A stretch of DNA of 64,000 nucleotides from Gardnerella vaginalis ATCC 14018 = JCM 11026 (lineage in GTDB: Bacteria > Actinomycetota > Actinomycetes > Actinomycetales > Bifidobacteriaceae), in contig NZ_AP012332.1 in NCBI RefSeq assembly GCF_001042655.1, positions 868,001 to 932,000 of the forward strand, written 5' to 3'. This document shows positions 1 through 9,037 of this stretch, piece after piece. How positions within the stretch are numbered: position 1 is the stretch's first letter; the number at the start of each line of letters is the position of its first letter. A program made the position numbers and the translations under genes. Below the pieces are notes generated by a model. The model was given only the letters and a program-made list of their open reading frames with translations. It was not told the origin of the DNA and did no database searches.

Positions 1-83
1 GAAGACAACACCGCTAGCACATCTAGCTCATGTTTGCCCCACTTATCGGAAAAACGACGTCTTCCGTTACTTCCTTCTGCCAT
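1..83 (-). CDS. Unidentified gene, 5' end only
   Basis: An open frame starts at an ATG at 83 (read leftwards) and runs off the window edge without a stop, giving about 27 residues that begin MAEGSNGRRRFSDKWGKHEL. A GAGGA ribosome-binding site lies 3 bases before the ATG, which is why I accept it as a real start. The N-terminus is basic and charged with no signal peptide. I do not recognise the family from so little sequence. It follows the UDP-glucose pyrophosphorylase gene on the same strand after about 250 bases. Confidence 0.5.
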   Translation of the reverse strand, partial: MAEGSNGRRRFSDKWGKHELDVLAVLS

Positions 84-335
84 TGGTCCTCACGTATCGT
101 TTCTTTTGTAGTTTCCTTCCATGCATAGAGAATCTGCGATTAATGTAAGACGCTAAATCCTCCACACACACTTTATCTATTTTAATGGTGTTTTGCTATA
201 CGTGTGGACATTTTTAAAAAAACTCATGATTTTTCTTATTTTATTATTTTCAAGGGTAAGAGAACCCTTGAAAACAAGCCATTTCACGCGCGACACGCCA
301 TAAATATTTTTTAATTCTCAAATTTCACACGCTAT
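84..335. other. Intergenic region with two inverted repeats
   Basis: This AT-rich spacer holds an 11-bp perfect inverted repeat (TTTTCAAGGGT at 247-257, its complement at 264-274, 6-base loop) and a looser 7-bp repeat (TCCACAC at 161-167, GTGTGGA at 202-208). The first may end transcription of the gene at 336-1763, but no T tract follows it on the minus strand, so it is not a textbook terminator. A promoter for the leftmost gene presumably also lies here; I could not fix one. Confidence 0.35.
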
Positions 336-1763
336 TTACACCCATTCATCTGGTTCAATACCCTGAGGCCCAACAAATTCCCCATTTGGAACGTAGCTTG
401 GCTCTCCAGTATCTTCTAAAACAGCATCGGAGAACATAGAAACCTGATTACCAAATGTCCAATCACCACGAATAGTAACTGACTTTGCAGCAGCTAAAGC
501 AGGCACCGAATAAGGGAATCTTTCGTTGAAATCATTGATATTTCGATAATAACGAGGATCGAGATCAATATCTGGGAATATGTAGTTGCCATCCTCCATC
601 TCATAAGAATCAGTAAGATGGAATCTGTCTGAACGCATTATAAACAAATCATTAGTTGTCTTGACAGGCAAGAATCTCATTCTATCTACTTCTACACAAA
701 TAGCATCATTAAAAAGCGAAATTGCAGCACCCATCGCAGTTTCCAGCTGAATAACTTTCTCGCTTTTTTCATTTGTAGGATCAATAGTTTTTCTATTGCA
801 AATCACAGGAAGAGGAAGAACTCCATTGTATTCTTCCAACTTTTTTTGTAATGCGTCAACGCGAACCCAAATATTATTTGTATTAAAATAGGGATGTTTC
901 TTAATACTTTGAGCACTTCTTCGATCTTCTGGATGAACTTGAGTCATTTCTCGAAGCATCATTCTTCCAGTTTCGAGATCTCTAACAATATGACCACCTT
1001 TACGATCGGCTTGAGTACGCTTAGCAACCTCAATCATTATTGAAGCACCCGTGTTTTCAAAGTGCTGAGCAAGAGTACGAGAAGGTCTAGCGCCTAAATT
1101 ATCTGAATTTGAAATAAATAAATATTCAATACCATTTTTCTTCAAAACGTTTAACAATCCTGATTCCCAAATTGTAGAGAAAATATCTCCATGACCTGGA
1201 GGACACCACTCTAACTCAGGATCTTCTGGATAAGAAACTGGCTCACAGGTTTCCTCTAGCAATTTCGGTTCTTGATGCTGAATAATTTCAACAGGAATGT
1301 TTTCTTGAGAAAATTTACGATTACGCTTCAGCACTTGTAATGTATCTTTAGATGTGCGGAAAGAGTTCATAAAAATAAGAGGTAAATCAACACCTAAGCG
1401 TTGGCGTGCTGTAAGAACCTGACCGATTATTATATCTATAAATCGCATTTGTCGAGCTTTGTGCCTACGGACAGGCAACAAAGATTTTGCGCACGACAAT
1501 CCCATAGACGTTCCCAAACCACCATTAAGCTTAATAAACGCTGTTTTTGCAAAAGCGTTTACAGCTTTATCATGATCAATAGTCTCATAAATTTCGTGAA
1601 AATTTGGAACACTCTTAATAGGCTCTACAGTGTTTTCGCGAATAAATTCACCAGACTTATCATTAATCCACGAGTCATAAAGATGCGCAAATTGATTAAT
1701 CGCAATCTCACTCATACCTTGTTCGCGCATCTTTGCAGCGGACAATTCAAAAGTGTCGCCCAT
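336..1763 (-). CDS. ugpA: UTP-glucose-1-phosphate uridylyltransferase (eukaryotic-type UGPase)
   Basis: Makes UDP-glucose from UTP and glucose 1-phosphate in the cytoplasm, feeding galactose (Leloir) metabolism and glycan synthesis. The 475-residue length and the nucleotide-binding loop LNGGLGTSMG (residues 79-88) place it in the UDPGP family typical of eukaryotes, rather than the short GalU family of most bacteria. A left-handed beta-helix-like C-terminus (RGDWTFGN...) follows the catalytic core. Bifidobacteria are known to use an enzyme of this type; the gene symbol follows that usage. It is transcribed alone, downstream of the glutamate transporter terminator region and with its own upstream spacer. 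Confidence 0.88.
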   Translation of the reverse strand: MGDTFELSAAKMREQGMSEIAINQFAHLYDSWINDKSGEFIRENTVEPIKSVPNFHEIYETIDHDKAVNAFAKTAFIKLNGGLGTSMGLSCAKSLLPVRRHKARQMRFIDIIIGQVLTARQRLGVDLPLIFMNSFRTSKDTLQVLKRNRKFSQENIPVEIIQHQEPKLLEETCEPVSYPEDPELEWCPPGHGDIFSTIWESGLLNVLKKNGIEYLFISNSDNLGARPSRTLAQHFENTGASIMIEVAKRTQADRKGGHIVRDLETGRMMLREMTQVHPEDRRSAQSIKKHPYFNTNNIWVRVDALQKKLEEYNGVLPLPVICNRKTIDPTNEKSEKVIQLETAMGAAISLFNDAICVEVDRMRFLPVKTTNDLFIMRSDRFHLTDSYEMEDGNYIFPDIDLDPRYYRNINDFNERFPYSVPALAAAKSVTIRGDWTFGNQVSMFSDAVLEDTGEPSYVPNGEFVGPQGIEPDEWV

Positions 1764-1862
1764 TTAAGACAGCCTCCTTGTATGCATTATGTTTAATAGT
1801 TTATCTATTCAATCTATATGTTGCAAACAAGGTGAATGGATTTTATTACTAAAAATCAAAAA

Positions 1863-1900
1863 AATAGCACAACAGGCGGAATCAAACCCATTGCGCTATT
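1863..1900 (-). terminator. Rho-independent terminator of the gluABCD operon
   Basis: On the minus strand AATAGCGCAA pairs with TTGTGCTATT (10 bp with one G-T pair; arms at 1891-1900 and 1863-1872 on the plus strand) and is followed directly by a T-rich run. It lies 27 bases past the stop codon of gluD. Confidence 0.8.
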
Positions 1901-1926
1901 ATTCATAATTAATCTAAAAATTAGAA

Positions 1927-3030
1927 TTAATCATGCTTTTTATTATTTTTATCTTGGTTAGTATTTTGACTATCATCTAAATTCTCGTCACCAGTTTCTA
2001 GATGATGCTCATCGTAGCCTTGCAAGTAACGAGTACGACGCCAATGGTGAATAGAAGCGTTTGTACCGCGGTGATGCACGTGGTACTTTCTAGGAGTTCC
2101 ACCGTACGGAAGCTCTTTAACTTCCTTAGCAACAGCAATCTGATTCACGTTAGAAGGATCCATAATTGCGATTGGCGCAACAGGTTCTGGTTCAGTCGGA
2201 GCTGCCGTTCTGCTACTAAGCTTTGATGGGAGCCATTCAGCAAACCAAGAAAGCGCCCAGCAAATCAAGAAGTACACAACTGCAGCAACAGTCAAAGTTT
2301 GCAAAATGTTAAAGTACATTGATCCAAGTCGTCTAGATTCTTGGAGCAAATCAGTGTACATAATGATGGAACCTAATGCAGTGTCTTTTAACACAACAAC
2401 AAGCTGAGTTACTGCTGCTGGGAGCATTGCGATGATAGCTTGTGGCATTTCGATTTGTGTTAAAGACTGATATTGAGATAGTCCAAGTGCCAAAGACGCT
2501 TCACGCTGACCGTTAGGAAGATTTCCAACGCCAGATCGAACTAGCTCTGCAACAACGGAACCGTTGTACAAGATCAAAGACAACACAACGGCCCAGTAAG
2601 ACGCGCCACTTATTCCAGCAAACGCAAATCCTCGCCAAAGGAAGATCATAAGCAAAAGCACTGGCACAGCGCGGCAAAACTCAACTACAACGGCAGAAAT
2701 GCTGCGAAGAAACAGGTTAGGCAATAGTCTTAAAAGACCAAATAAAAGTCCAAAAACTATCGATCCCACAACGGCAAGAAGTGAAGCTTTAAGAGTCATC
2801 CACAATCCTGGAAGATAAAAATCAGTCCACGCTTCCGATTCCACAGCTGGATTCCACAAATCCCACGAAAGCTGATTTTCGCCTTCGGGAGGATTGCTAA
2901 GTCTTAAAAGCAAAGCAATAACAATAAGTGCAAACACAACGCACGCAACAATATTTGCAATGCGAATCTTTTTTAAAGCCTTAGGCCCAGGCGCATCAAA
3001 TAACAGAGATTTTTCTTGTTTTTTTGCCAT
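1927..3030 (-). CDS. gluD: Glutamate-type amino-acid ABC transporter permease, GluD-like
   Basis: Inner-membrane subunit of a polar amino-acid importer (HisMQ/GlnP permease family). About five hydrophobic segments span residues 25-270; the ABC-coupling EAA loop is visible in the stretch around NGQREASLALGLS. The start is placed at the third ATG-like codon (3030) because AGAAGG lies 8 bases upstream; a GTG at 3039 would overlap the gluC stop. After the last membrane segment a tail of roughly 90 residues, rich in His, Asn, Asp and Lys, projects into the cytoplasm, which is longer than usual for this family. Last gene of gluA-B-C-D. Glutamate as substrate is inferred from family resemblance to the actinobacterial GluABCD system. 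Confidence 0.8.
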   Translation of the reverse strand: MAKKQEKSLLFDAPGPKALKKIRIANIVACVVFALIVIALLLRLSNPPEGENQLSWDLWNPAVESEAWTDFYLPGLWMTLKASLLAVVGSIVFGLLFGLLRLLPNLFLRSISAVVVEFCRAVPVLLLMIFLWRGFAFAGISGASYWAVVLSLILYNGSVVAELVRSGVGNLPNGQREASLALGLSQYQSLTQIEMPQAIIAMLPAAVTQLVVVLKDTALGSIIMYTDLLQESRRLGSMYFNILQTLTVAAVVYFLICWALSWFAEWLPSKLSSRTAAPTEPEPVAPIAIMDPSNVNQIAVAKEVKELPYGGTPRKYHVHHRGTNASIHHWRRTRYLQGYDEHHLETGDENLDDSQNTNQDKNNKKHD

Positions 3031-3035
3031 TTTCA

Positions 3036-3713
3036 TCACCTTCTAACCGCAAGCTTATTAGACAAATAAGTTGTGAAAATACCGATTGGAATAATCAACA
3101 CAATGTATCCGCACGCAAAAATCAAAAAGATTGGAACAATCAAATCTGCATGCCTTTCAATCATCTCACTCATAAGAGTAGATGTTTCAGTTGCAACAGA
3201 TGCAGCTGCAGCAACAGTGGAATTTTTAAGCAACGCAATAAAAGTGTTTCCAAGAGGTGCTACAGATCCGCAAAATGTTTGAGGCAAAATCACATTAAAA
3301 GCCGATTGGAAGAAGTTAAGTCCAAGCGCTCTACATGCTTCTGCCTGACCCAAAGGTACGGTATTTAAACCAGATCTTAAGGATTCGCAAACAAAAGCTG
3401 CAGTGTAGAAACTCAAGCCAGCAATTGCAAGCCAGAAGAAGTTTACGCTAAAAACAGTTGAAAAACCGAGCTTTAGCTGAGCATACACGCCAAGAACCAT
3501 AAATACCATGATTATTGTTAGAGGCATATTCTTAAAGAACTCAACGTATGCGCTTGCAATAATTCGAAGCGAATGAATTGGGCAAATCCTCATCATAACT
3601 AGAATCACACCAAGAATCGTTGAAAAAAGCACGCTCCACAATGTGATTTCAATATTCACCAAGAATGCTCCTGGAATATTGTATGAAGTAAATAATTGCA
3701 CAAAGTCTTGCAT
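3036..3713 (-). CDS. gluC: Glutamate-type amino-acid ABC transporter permease, GluC-like
   Basis: Second membrane subunit of the importer, pairing with the GluD-like protein. About five hydrophobic segments and the EAA coupling loop (PLGQAEACRALGLN) identify the HisMQ family. I start it at the ATG at 3713, since a strong GGAGGAG site, partly inside the gluB stop region, lies 4 bases before; the longer frame beginning at 3731 has no such site. Its 3' end abuts gluD, so the two are likely translationally coupled. Confidence 0.82.
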   Translation of the reverse strand: MQDFVQLFTSYNIPGAFLVNIEITLWSVLFSTILGVILVMMRICPIHSLRIIASAYVEFFKNMPLTIIMVFMVLGVYAQLKLGFSTVFSVNFFWLAIAGLSFYTAAFVCESLRSGLNTVPLGQAEACRALGLNFFQSAFNVILPQTFCGSVAPLGNTFIALLKNSTVAAAASVATETSTLMSEMIERHADLIVPIFLIFACGYIVLIIPIGIFTTYLSNKLAVRR

Positions 3714-3714
3714 T

Positions 3715-4587
3715 TTACTCCTCCCCCTCATTTGTTACTGGCGGATTATACTTTGCGTTTGGCTTAAAACCAGTTCCGCGCATGTTATCGTCTAAAGCTC
3801 TTTTCCATGAACCATTTTTAATCATGTCTTTAAGAGCATTATTAATGCGCTTAGCTAGCTTAGTGTTTCCTTTTTTAATGCCAATGCCGTAGTGCTCTTC
3901 AGTAAATGGCTTACTAACAAGCTTTAGTCTGCCTCTAGATGCTGTAGCAAGACCAGCGAGAATAATATCGTCTGTTGTAACAGCGTCTACGATTCCAGAG
4001 AATAATGCTGTTGCACATTCTGCATAGCCAGGCTGTTGCATAAGTTGAACTTTTGAAGAGTACTTCTCTTTAATAACTATTGCAGACGTAGAACCAGTTA
4101 CTGAGCATAAACGCTTTCCGTCTAAATCGTCTGGACCGCTTACTTTATGCTCGTCTTTGCGAACTAATAAATCTTGACCTGCAATAAAGTATGGTCCAGC
4201 AAAAGAAACAGTGTTTTTTCTAGCATCTGTTATAGAATATGTTGCAACAATCATATCTACATCGCCATTTTGAAGCATTGCTTCACGCTGTTTTGAAGGC
4301 GATTCCTTCCAAACAATCCTATCTTCGGAGTAACCCAACTTTTTGGCAACGTACTTTGCAACGTCTACATCAAAACCAACGTAAGTTCCAGACTTTTTAA
4401 AGCCAAGACCAGGCTGATCAAACTTAATGCCAATGCGTATTACATCGTTGCGACTATTTTTACTGCAAGCGCTAAGTGGTAGAACGCAGCACAATGCGCA
4501 AATCATAGATAAAATTGCGCGATATGTATGTCTTAATCCCAGTTTGTAACGCTTACACTTAAGCGCAATATTGTGTAAATATTTCAT
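3715..4587 (-). CDS. gluB: Glutamate-type ABC transporter substrate-binding lipoprotein
   Basis: Extracytoplasmic solute-binding protein (SBP family 3) of the importer. The N-terminus has a basic region, a hydrophobic core and a lipobox LSAC with the lipidated Cys at about residue 41, so it is anchored to the membrane outer face. The mature part carries the family pattern, including VGFDVDVAKYVAKKLG and DARKNTVSFAGPYF. AGAGGT lies 4 bases before the ATG. The signal peptide is unusually long (about 40 residues), but no better internal start exists. It sits between the ATPase and permease genes. Confidence 0.85.
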   Translation of the reverse strand: MKYLHNIALKCKRYKLGLRHTYRAILSMICALCCVLPLSACSKNSRNDVIRIGIKFDQPGLGFKKSGTYVGFDVDVAKYVAKKLGYSEDRIVWKESPSKQREAMLQNGDVDMIVATYSITDARKNTVSFAGPYFIAGQDLLVRKDEHKVSGPDDLDGKRLCSVTGSTSAIVIKEKYSSKVQLMQQPGYAECATALFSGIVDAVTTDDIILAGLATASRGRLKLVSKPFTEEHYGIGIKKGNTKLAKRINNALKDMIKNGSWKRALDDNMRGTGFKPNAKYNPPVTNEGEE

Positions 4588-4642
4588 AACTACCTCTTAA
4601 AGATTTAAAAAATCGCTATTAATGATTTAAAAACGAGTCAAA

Positions 4643-5413
4643 TTAATGAGTCAAAATCTTTGAAAGGAAGTCTTTTGCTCTGTCTGTCTTTGGATTTTCA
4701 AAGAACTCTTCTGGTGTATTTTGCTCAAGAATTCTGCCATCTGCCATAAACACGATTTTGTCTGCAGCTTTACGTGCAAAACCCATCTCGTGAGTAACGC
4801 AAATCATGGTCATTCCTTCTTTTGCAAGCTCAACCATAACATCAAGAACTTCGTTAACCATTTCTGGATCAAGCGCAGATGTAGGCTCATCAAAAAGCAT
4901 AACCTTTGGATGCATTGCAAGCGCGCGAGCAATTGCCACTCGCTGCTGCTGACCTCCAGAAAGCTGAGAAGGCATTTTATTAGCTTGATTATCAACACCA
5001 ACTCTAGCAAGAAGATCCATTGCCAAACTTTCTGCTTCTTGCTGCTCCATATGACGAACCTTAATAGGAGCAAGCGTAACGTTTTCTAGAATCGTCTTGT
5101 TTGCAAAAAGATTAAAAGACTGGAACACCATTCCTACTTCTGCACGCAATGCGGCAAGTTCTTTTCCCTCTTGAGGAAGAGGCTTACCATCAATGCGAAT
5201 GTCTCCAGAGTCAATAGTTTCAAGACGATTAATCGTCCTGCACATTGTTGACTTGCCAGAACCAGAAGGTCCAATAATAACAAGCACTTCGCCTTTATTA
5301 ACAGTCAAGTTAATATCTTTTAAAACGTGAAGCTTACCGTAGTGTTTTTCAACATGGCTAAGTTCCACCAACGGCTGTGCTACTTTTTTTGTGTTGTTTA
5401 ATTTAGTATCCAT
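4643..5413 (-). CDS. gluA: Polar amino-acid ABC transporter ATPase, GluA-like
   Basis: ATPase that powers the importer. Walker [10 protein letters not shown] is at residues 48-56, the signature LSGGQQQR at 151-158, Walker B VMLFDEP at 171-177, and the H-loop in CVTHE follows. Length (256) is normal for the GlnQ/GluA family. It is the first gene of the operon, 55 bases before gluB. No good ribosome-binding site is visible before the ATG, which is odd for the leading gene. Three GTTAC repeats lie just upstream. Confidence 0.88.
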   Translation of the reverse strand: MDTKLNNTKKVAQPLVELSHVEKHYGKLHVLKDINLTVNKGEVLVIIGPSGSGKSTMCRTINRLETIDSGDIRIDGKPLPQEGKELAALRAEVGMVFQSFNLFANKTILENVTLAPIKVRHMEQQEAESLAMDLLARVGVDNQANKMPSQLSGGQQQRVAIARALAMHPKVMLFDEPTSALDPEMVNEVLDVMVELAKEGMTMICVTHEMGFARKAADKIVFMADGRILEQNTPEEFFENPKTDRAKDFLSKILTH

Positions 5414-5436
5414 AAAAAGGATTCTAATGTTCTTTT

Positions 5437-5485
5437 GTTACATGCGTTTATCGTAATAGTTACTTTTAAACGCTTATAAAGTTAC
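5437..5485. promoter_or_regulatory. Three GTTAC direct repeats at 22-bp period before gluA
   Basis: GTTAC occurs at 5437-5441, 5459-5463 and 5481-5485, exactly 22 bases apart, in the spacer between gluA and the aspS terminator. Two helical turns between copies would put them on one face of the DNA. They may be operator half-sites for the transporter operon. No regulator is identified; this is inference from spacing only. Confidence 0.4.
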
Positions 5486-5529
5486 GGAAAACAATAAAAA
5501 TGATACCAAAATGTTAATTTTAGTTTAAA

Positions 5530-5580
5530 AATGCCGTTAAGTTCGGATTTCCTAATACAATCACACAACTTAACGGCATT
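5530..5580 (-). terminator. Rho-independent terminator of aspS
   Basis: A 14-bp perfect inverted repeat (AATGCCGTTAAGTT at 5530-5543 and its complement at 5567-5580) with a 23-base loop. On the minus strand it is followed by TTT and an AT-rich run. It lies 50 bases after the aspS stop codon. Confidence 0.7.
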
Positions 5581-5629
5581 TATTAGCAATATTTAAATTG
5601 TAAATTATTGCATTCTATTATATTTACGA

Positions 5630-7426
5630 TTACTCGTCTTCTTCTGGATCGTAATCGACGCCAGTTTCAGCGCGCTGTTCGTCAGAAATTGGAGCAGGAG
5701 CGCCAGTTAGAGGGTCGCGTCCGCCGCCAGCCTTAGGGAAGGCGATTACGTCGCGAATCGAGCTTGCGCCTGCAAGAATTGCAGCAGTACGATCCCAGCC
5801 CAAAGCAATACCAGCGTGAGGTGGAGCACCGTACTTAAAGGCTTCAAGCAAGAAGCCGAACTTTTCTTCTGCTTCCGCTTTGTCGATTCCAAGAACATCA
5901 AGCACGCGATCTTGAATATCGTCGCGGTGAATACGAACGGATCCGCCGCCCATCTCGTTACCGTTGCACACGATATCGTAAGAATCACTCATTGCATGCT
6001 CTGGATCTTTATCGAACTTATCAATCCAATCAGCAGATGGCATTGTAAACGGATGATGCATAGAAGTCCACTTTGAGTGTCCAACAGCAACATCATCATC
6101 GTCTGGATCATCTGTGCGCTTAAACAATGGGAAGTCAACAACCCAAGTGAAAGCAAACTCATCTGGGTGAAGTAATCCTGCGCGGCTTGCAAGCTCTACA
6201 CGAACTGCACCAAGCAAAAGCTGAGAAGATTCACGGCTTCCTGCTGCAAAGAATACAGCATCGCCATCTTGCGCACCAACAGCTTCCTTAAGTCCTGCAC
6301 GCTCTTCTTCGCTAAGATTCTTAGCAACAGGGCCTTTGAGCTCACCATCTTCACCAAAGACTACATAAGCCAAGCCCTTAGCTCCACGCTGCTTAGCCCA
6401 ATCCTGCCATGCGTCAAACTGACGACGAGGTGTATCTGCACCGCCCTTAAAGAGCACAGCGCCAACATAAGGAGCTTGGAACACGCGGAATGGAGTGTTC
6501 TTAAAGAAGTCAGTCAACTCAATAAGTGGGTTTCCAAAACGCAAATCAGGCTTGTCGGAACCGTACTTATCCATAGCTTCCTGCCAAGTGATTCGAGGCA
6601 AAGGAAGAGTAATCTCGTGACCAGCTTCCTTCCAAATAGCAGCAATAACGCGCTCTGCCATAGCCATAACATCTTCTTGGCTTGCAAAGCTCATTTCCAT
6701 ATCAAGCTGAGTGAACTCAGGCTGACGATCAGCACGGAAATCTTCATCACGATAGCAGCGAGCAAGCTGATAGTAGCGTTCAACGCCAGAAACCATAAGC
6801 AACTGCTTTAAAAGCTGAGGAGACTGTGGAAGAGCGTACCAAGATCCTGGAACCAAACGTGCTGGAACAACAAAGTCGCGAGCGCCTTCTGGAGTGGACT
6901 TAATAAACGTTGGTGTTTCTACTTCTGTAAAGTCCATATCTTCCAAAGCGTGACGAGCTGCCTTAGCCATATCAGAGCGAAGCTTTAGATTACGCTGCAT
7001 TGATGGGCGGCGCAAATCAAGATAACGATACTTCAAACGAACATCTTCGCTAGGAAGCTTGTTTTCAGACTCGTTTTCCAATGCTGTAGAAACCTGGAAT
7101 GGTAACGCATCGGACTTAGCGAGAATTGTCATTTTATTCGCAACGATTTCGATTTTTCCTGTTGCTAAATGGTCATTTTCATTGCCATCTGGACGCAGGC
7201 GAACTTCGCCAGTAACCTGAACAACAAATTCACTACGCAATGGTCGCGCAGTTTCCTCATCGTAAATAACAACCTGCACTAAACCTGTGTTGTCACGAAC
7301 ATCTACGAAAGCGACGCCACCGTGATCACGGCGACGATCAACCCAACCAGCAATGGTTACGTTCTGTCCGACCAAGGTCTCAGTCACTTCAACGGCATGG
7401 TGTGTGCGATACGCCGTCTGGCTCAT
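5630..7426 (-). CDS. aspS: Aspartyl-tRNA synthetase, probably non-discriminating
   Basis: Charges tRNA-Asp with aspartate. The 598-residue protein has the bacterial layout: N-terminal anticodon-binding OB fold (about 1-110), class II catalytic core with motif 2 ([20 protein letters not shown]), a GAD insertion domain, and motif 3 ([15 protein letters not shown]) near the C-terminus. The OB-fold loop reads RRRDHGG with His35; enzymes with His here are generally non-discriminating and also charge tRNA-Asn, while E. coli has Leu. If so, a GatCAB amidotransferase elsewhere would complete Asn-tRNA. It lies downstream of hisS on the same strand, a common pairing in actinobacteria. Confidence 0.95.
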   Translation of the reverse strand: MSQTAYRTHHAVEVTETLVGQNVTIAGWVDRRRDHGGVAFVDVRDNTGLVQVVIYDEETARPLRSEFVVQVTGEVRLRPDGNENDHLATGKIEIVANKMTILAKSDALPFQVSTALENESENKLPSEDVRLKYRYLDLRRPSMQRNLKLRSDMAKAARHALEDMDFTEVETPTFIKSTPEGARDFVVPARLVPGSWYALPQSPQLLKQLLMVSGVERYYQLARCYRDEDFRADRQPEFTQLDMEMSFASQEDVMAMAERVIAAIWKEAGHEITLPLPRITWQEAMDKYGSDKPDLRFGNPLIELTDFFKNTPFRVFQAPYVGAVLFKGGADTPRRQFDAWQDWAKQRGAKGLAYVVFGEDGELKGPVAKNLSEEERAGLKEAVGAQDGDAVFFAAGSRESSQLLLGAVRVELASRAGLLHPDEFAFTWVVDFPLFKRTDDPDDDDVAVGHSKWTSMHHPFTMPSADWIDKFDKDPEHAMSDSYDIVCNGNEMGGGSVRIHRDDIQDRVLDVLGIDKAEAEEKFGFLLEAFKYGAPPHAGIALGWDRTAAILAGASSIRDVIAFPKAGGGRDPLTGAPAPISDEQRAETGVDYDPEEDE

Positions 7427-7540
7427 AAGTCCACTTCCTTGTTTAAATAATTTTGTTAATTTTTGTTTTGACTTTAATAGTTTACCGCATGAATCGCGCG
7501 TTCAAATATTGCAAAATATATTCTTAAAATATAAAGCAAA

Positions 7541-8947
7541 TTATTGAGCGCAAGAAACAGTCTGCCGGGCATAAACAGTATCTGGTTGCCAAGACGTGGC
7601 GTCTGCAGAAACTTGTTCCCCAGTAATAATATTCTTCACTTCATCATGGTTAGATTCAGAATCTGCACTATCAGCTGGGAACCACACATAAGGAATACCT
7701 AACTTATCTGCATATTTTATCTGCTTACCAAGTTTTGCTGCACTTGGAGAGACATCGGCAGCAATTCCTCTAGCACGAAGCTTTCGAGCAATCTCGTTAC
7801 AAGCAGACCTATCTTCCTCATTCCAAACTGCCACCAATACTGCAGCAGGAGAAACACGGGAAACAGTGGCACCAGCTGTGTGAAGCATATAAGAAAGTAA
7901 ACGCGAAAGTCCTATAGAAAGACCTACGCCTGGATACTTTTTATTACCTTGAGAAACAAGATTGTCGTAGCGTCCGCCAGAGCAGATTGATCCAAGGGAT
8001 TCAGCACCATCCAAGAATGTTTCATACACAGAGCCAGTGTAATAATCCAATCCTCGCGCAATCTTCAAATCTGCCACAACAGCACCTGGACGAATTTTTG
8101 CTGCATCGTCCACAATCATTGCAAGAGTTTCAACACCTTGTGAAGCTAAAGTGTACGATTCGTTATCTTCACTGCGAGAAATATCATGCTTATCGCATAA
8201 TTCATCGAAACGAGACTTCAACTCATCTCCTGTTTCAGCAGTAAGTTCAGCCAATTCTAAGCATGCAGCAGCTTGGGAGTCCGTAGCTCCGCACTCTTTT
8301 ACCAAAAGCTTAGCAACTTCTTCAGCGCCAATTTTGTCGAGTTTGTCGATTTCTCGAAGAACTCCCTCAATATCGCTTAAACCAATACCTCGATAAAAAC
8401 CTTCAGAAAGCTTACGATTATTGGCGTGAACAGTGGCTTTAGGTAATCCAAATTCGCGCAAACGTTCAAGTGCTTCTACCATAACAAGAGGAAGCTCTAC
8501 TTCGTAGTGAGACGGCAAATCACCATTCCCCACAACATCAATATCTGCTTGAACAAATTCACGGAAGCGTCCTTCTTGCGGACGTTCGCCGCGCCAAACT
8601 TTTTGCATCTGCCAGCGTTTAAAAGGAAAAGCTAAATCGCCAGTGTGTTCAACAACATAACGACTAAGAGGAACTGTTAAATCAAAATGCAAACCTATTC
8701 GATTTTCAACAGGAGTGTCGCTTTCATGCCCCACCTCTTGCAATCTAGACAAAAGATATATTTCTTTGCTAGTTTCGCCTTTTTTTAACAGACTTGAACC
8801 CTGCTCAACAGCACGAGTTTCAATGCCTATAAAACCATTTAATTCAAATACTTCCCGCAATGTGTCCATAACACGCTGTTCAACAGCGCGCTCACTAGGA
8901 AGCCACTCTGGAAAACCAGATATTGATGAGCCTTGTACCATGTCCAC
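7541..8947 (-). CDS. hisS: Histidyl-tRNA synthetase
   Basis: Charges tRNA-His; class II synthetase of the cytoplasm. Motif 2 is seen in WRGERPQEGRFREFVQADID, and the histidine-specific motifs in ARGLDYYTGSVYETF and GSICSGGRYDNL. The C-terminal anticodon-binding domain starts near SPAAVLVAV. Length (468) is slightly above the 420-430 of many bacteria. Its 5' end faces the DUF349 gene across a 90-base divergent promoter region; aspS follows after 114 bases. Confidence 0.95.
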   Translation of the reverse strand: MDMVQGSSISGFPEWLPSERAVEQRVMDTLREVFELNGFIGIETRAVEQGSSLLKKGETSKEIYLLSRLQEVGHESDTPVENRIGLHFDLTVPLSRYVVEHTGDLAFPFKRWQMQKVWRGERPQEGRFREFVQADIDVVGNGDLPSHYEVELPLVMVEALERLREFGLPKATVHANNRKLSEGFYRGIGLSDIEGVLREIDKLDKIGAEEVAKLLVKECGATDSQAAACLELAELTAETGDELKSRFDELCDKHDISRSEDNESYTLASQGVETLAMIVDDAAKIRPGAVVADLKIARGLDYYTGSVYETFLDGAESLGSICSGGRYDNLVSQGNKKYPGVGLSIGLSRLLSYMLHTAGATVSRVSPAAVLVAVWNEEDRSACNEIARKLRARGIAADVSPSAAKLGKQIKYADKLGIPYVWFPADSADSESNHDEVKNIITGEQVSADATSWQPDTVYARQTVSCAQ

Positions 8948-9037
8948 TATAATAGGTTATGTTGCGGAAAAATCATGGCTTACCGTCATACTTATTCGTA
9001 ACACTGTTACCGTGCATTTGCTGTAAGGAGTCGACCC

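Noticed and set aside
247..274. Inverted repeat considered as terminator of the UGPase gene
   Set aside because: No T run follows on either strand; kept only as part of the intergenic entry.
6269..6811. 180-codon open frame on the plus strand inside aspS
   Set aside because: Wholly antisense to a clearly conserved gene, with composition mirroring aspS codons and no recognisable protein pattern.
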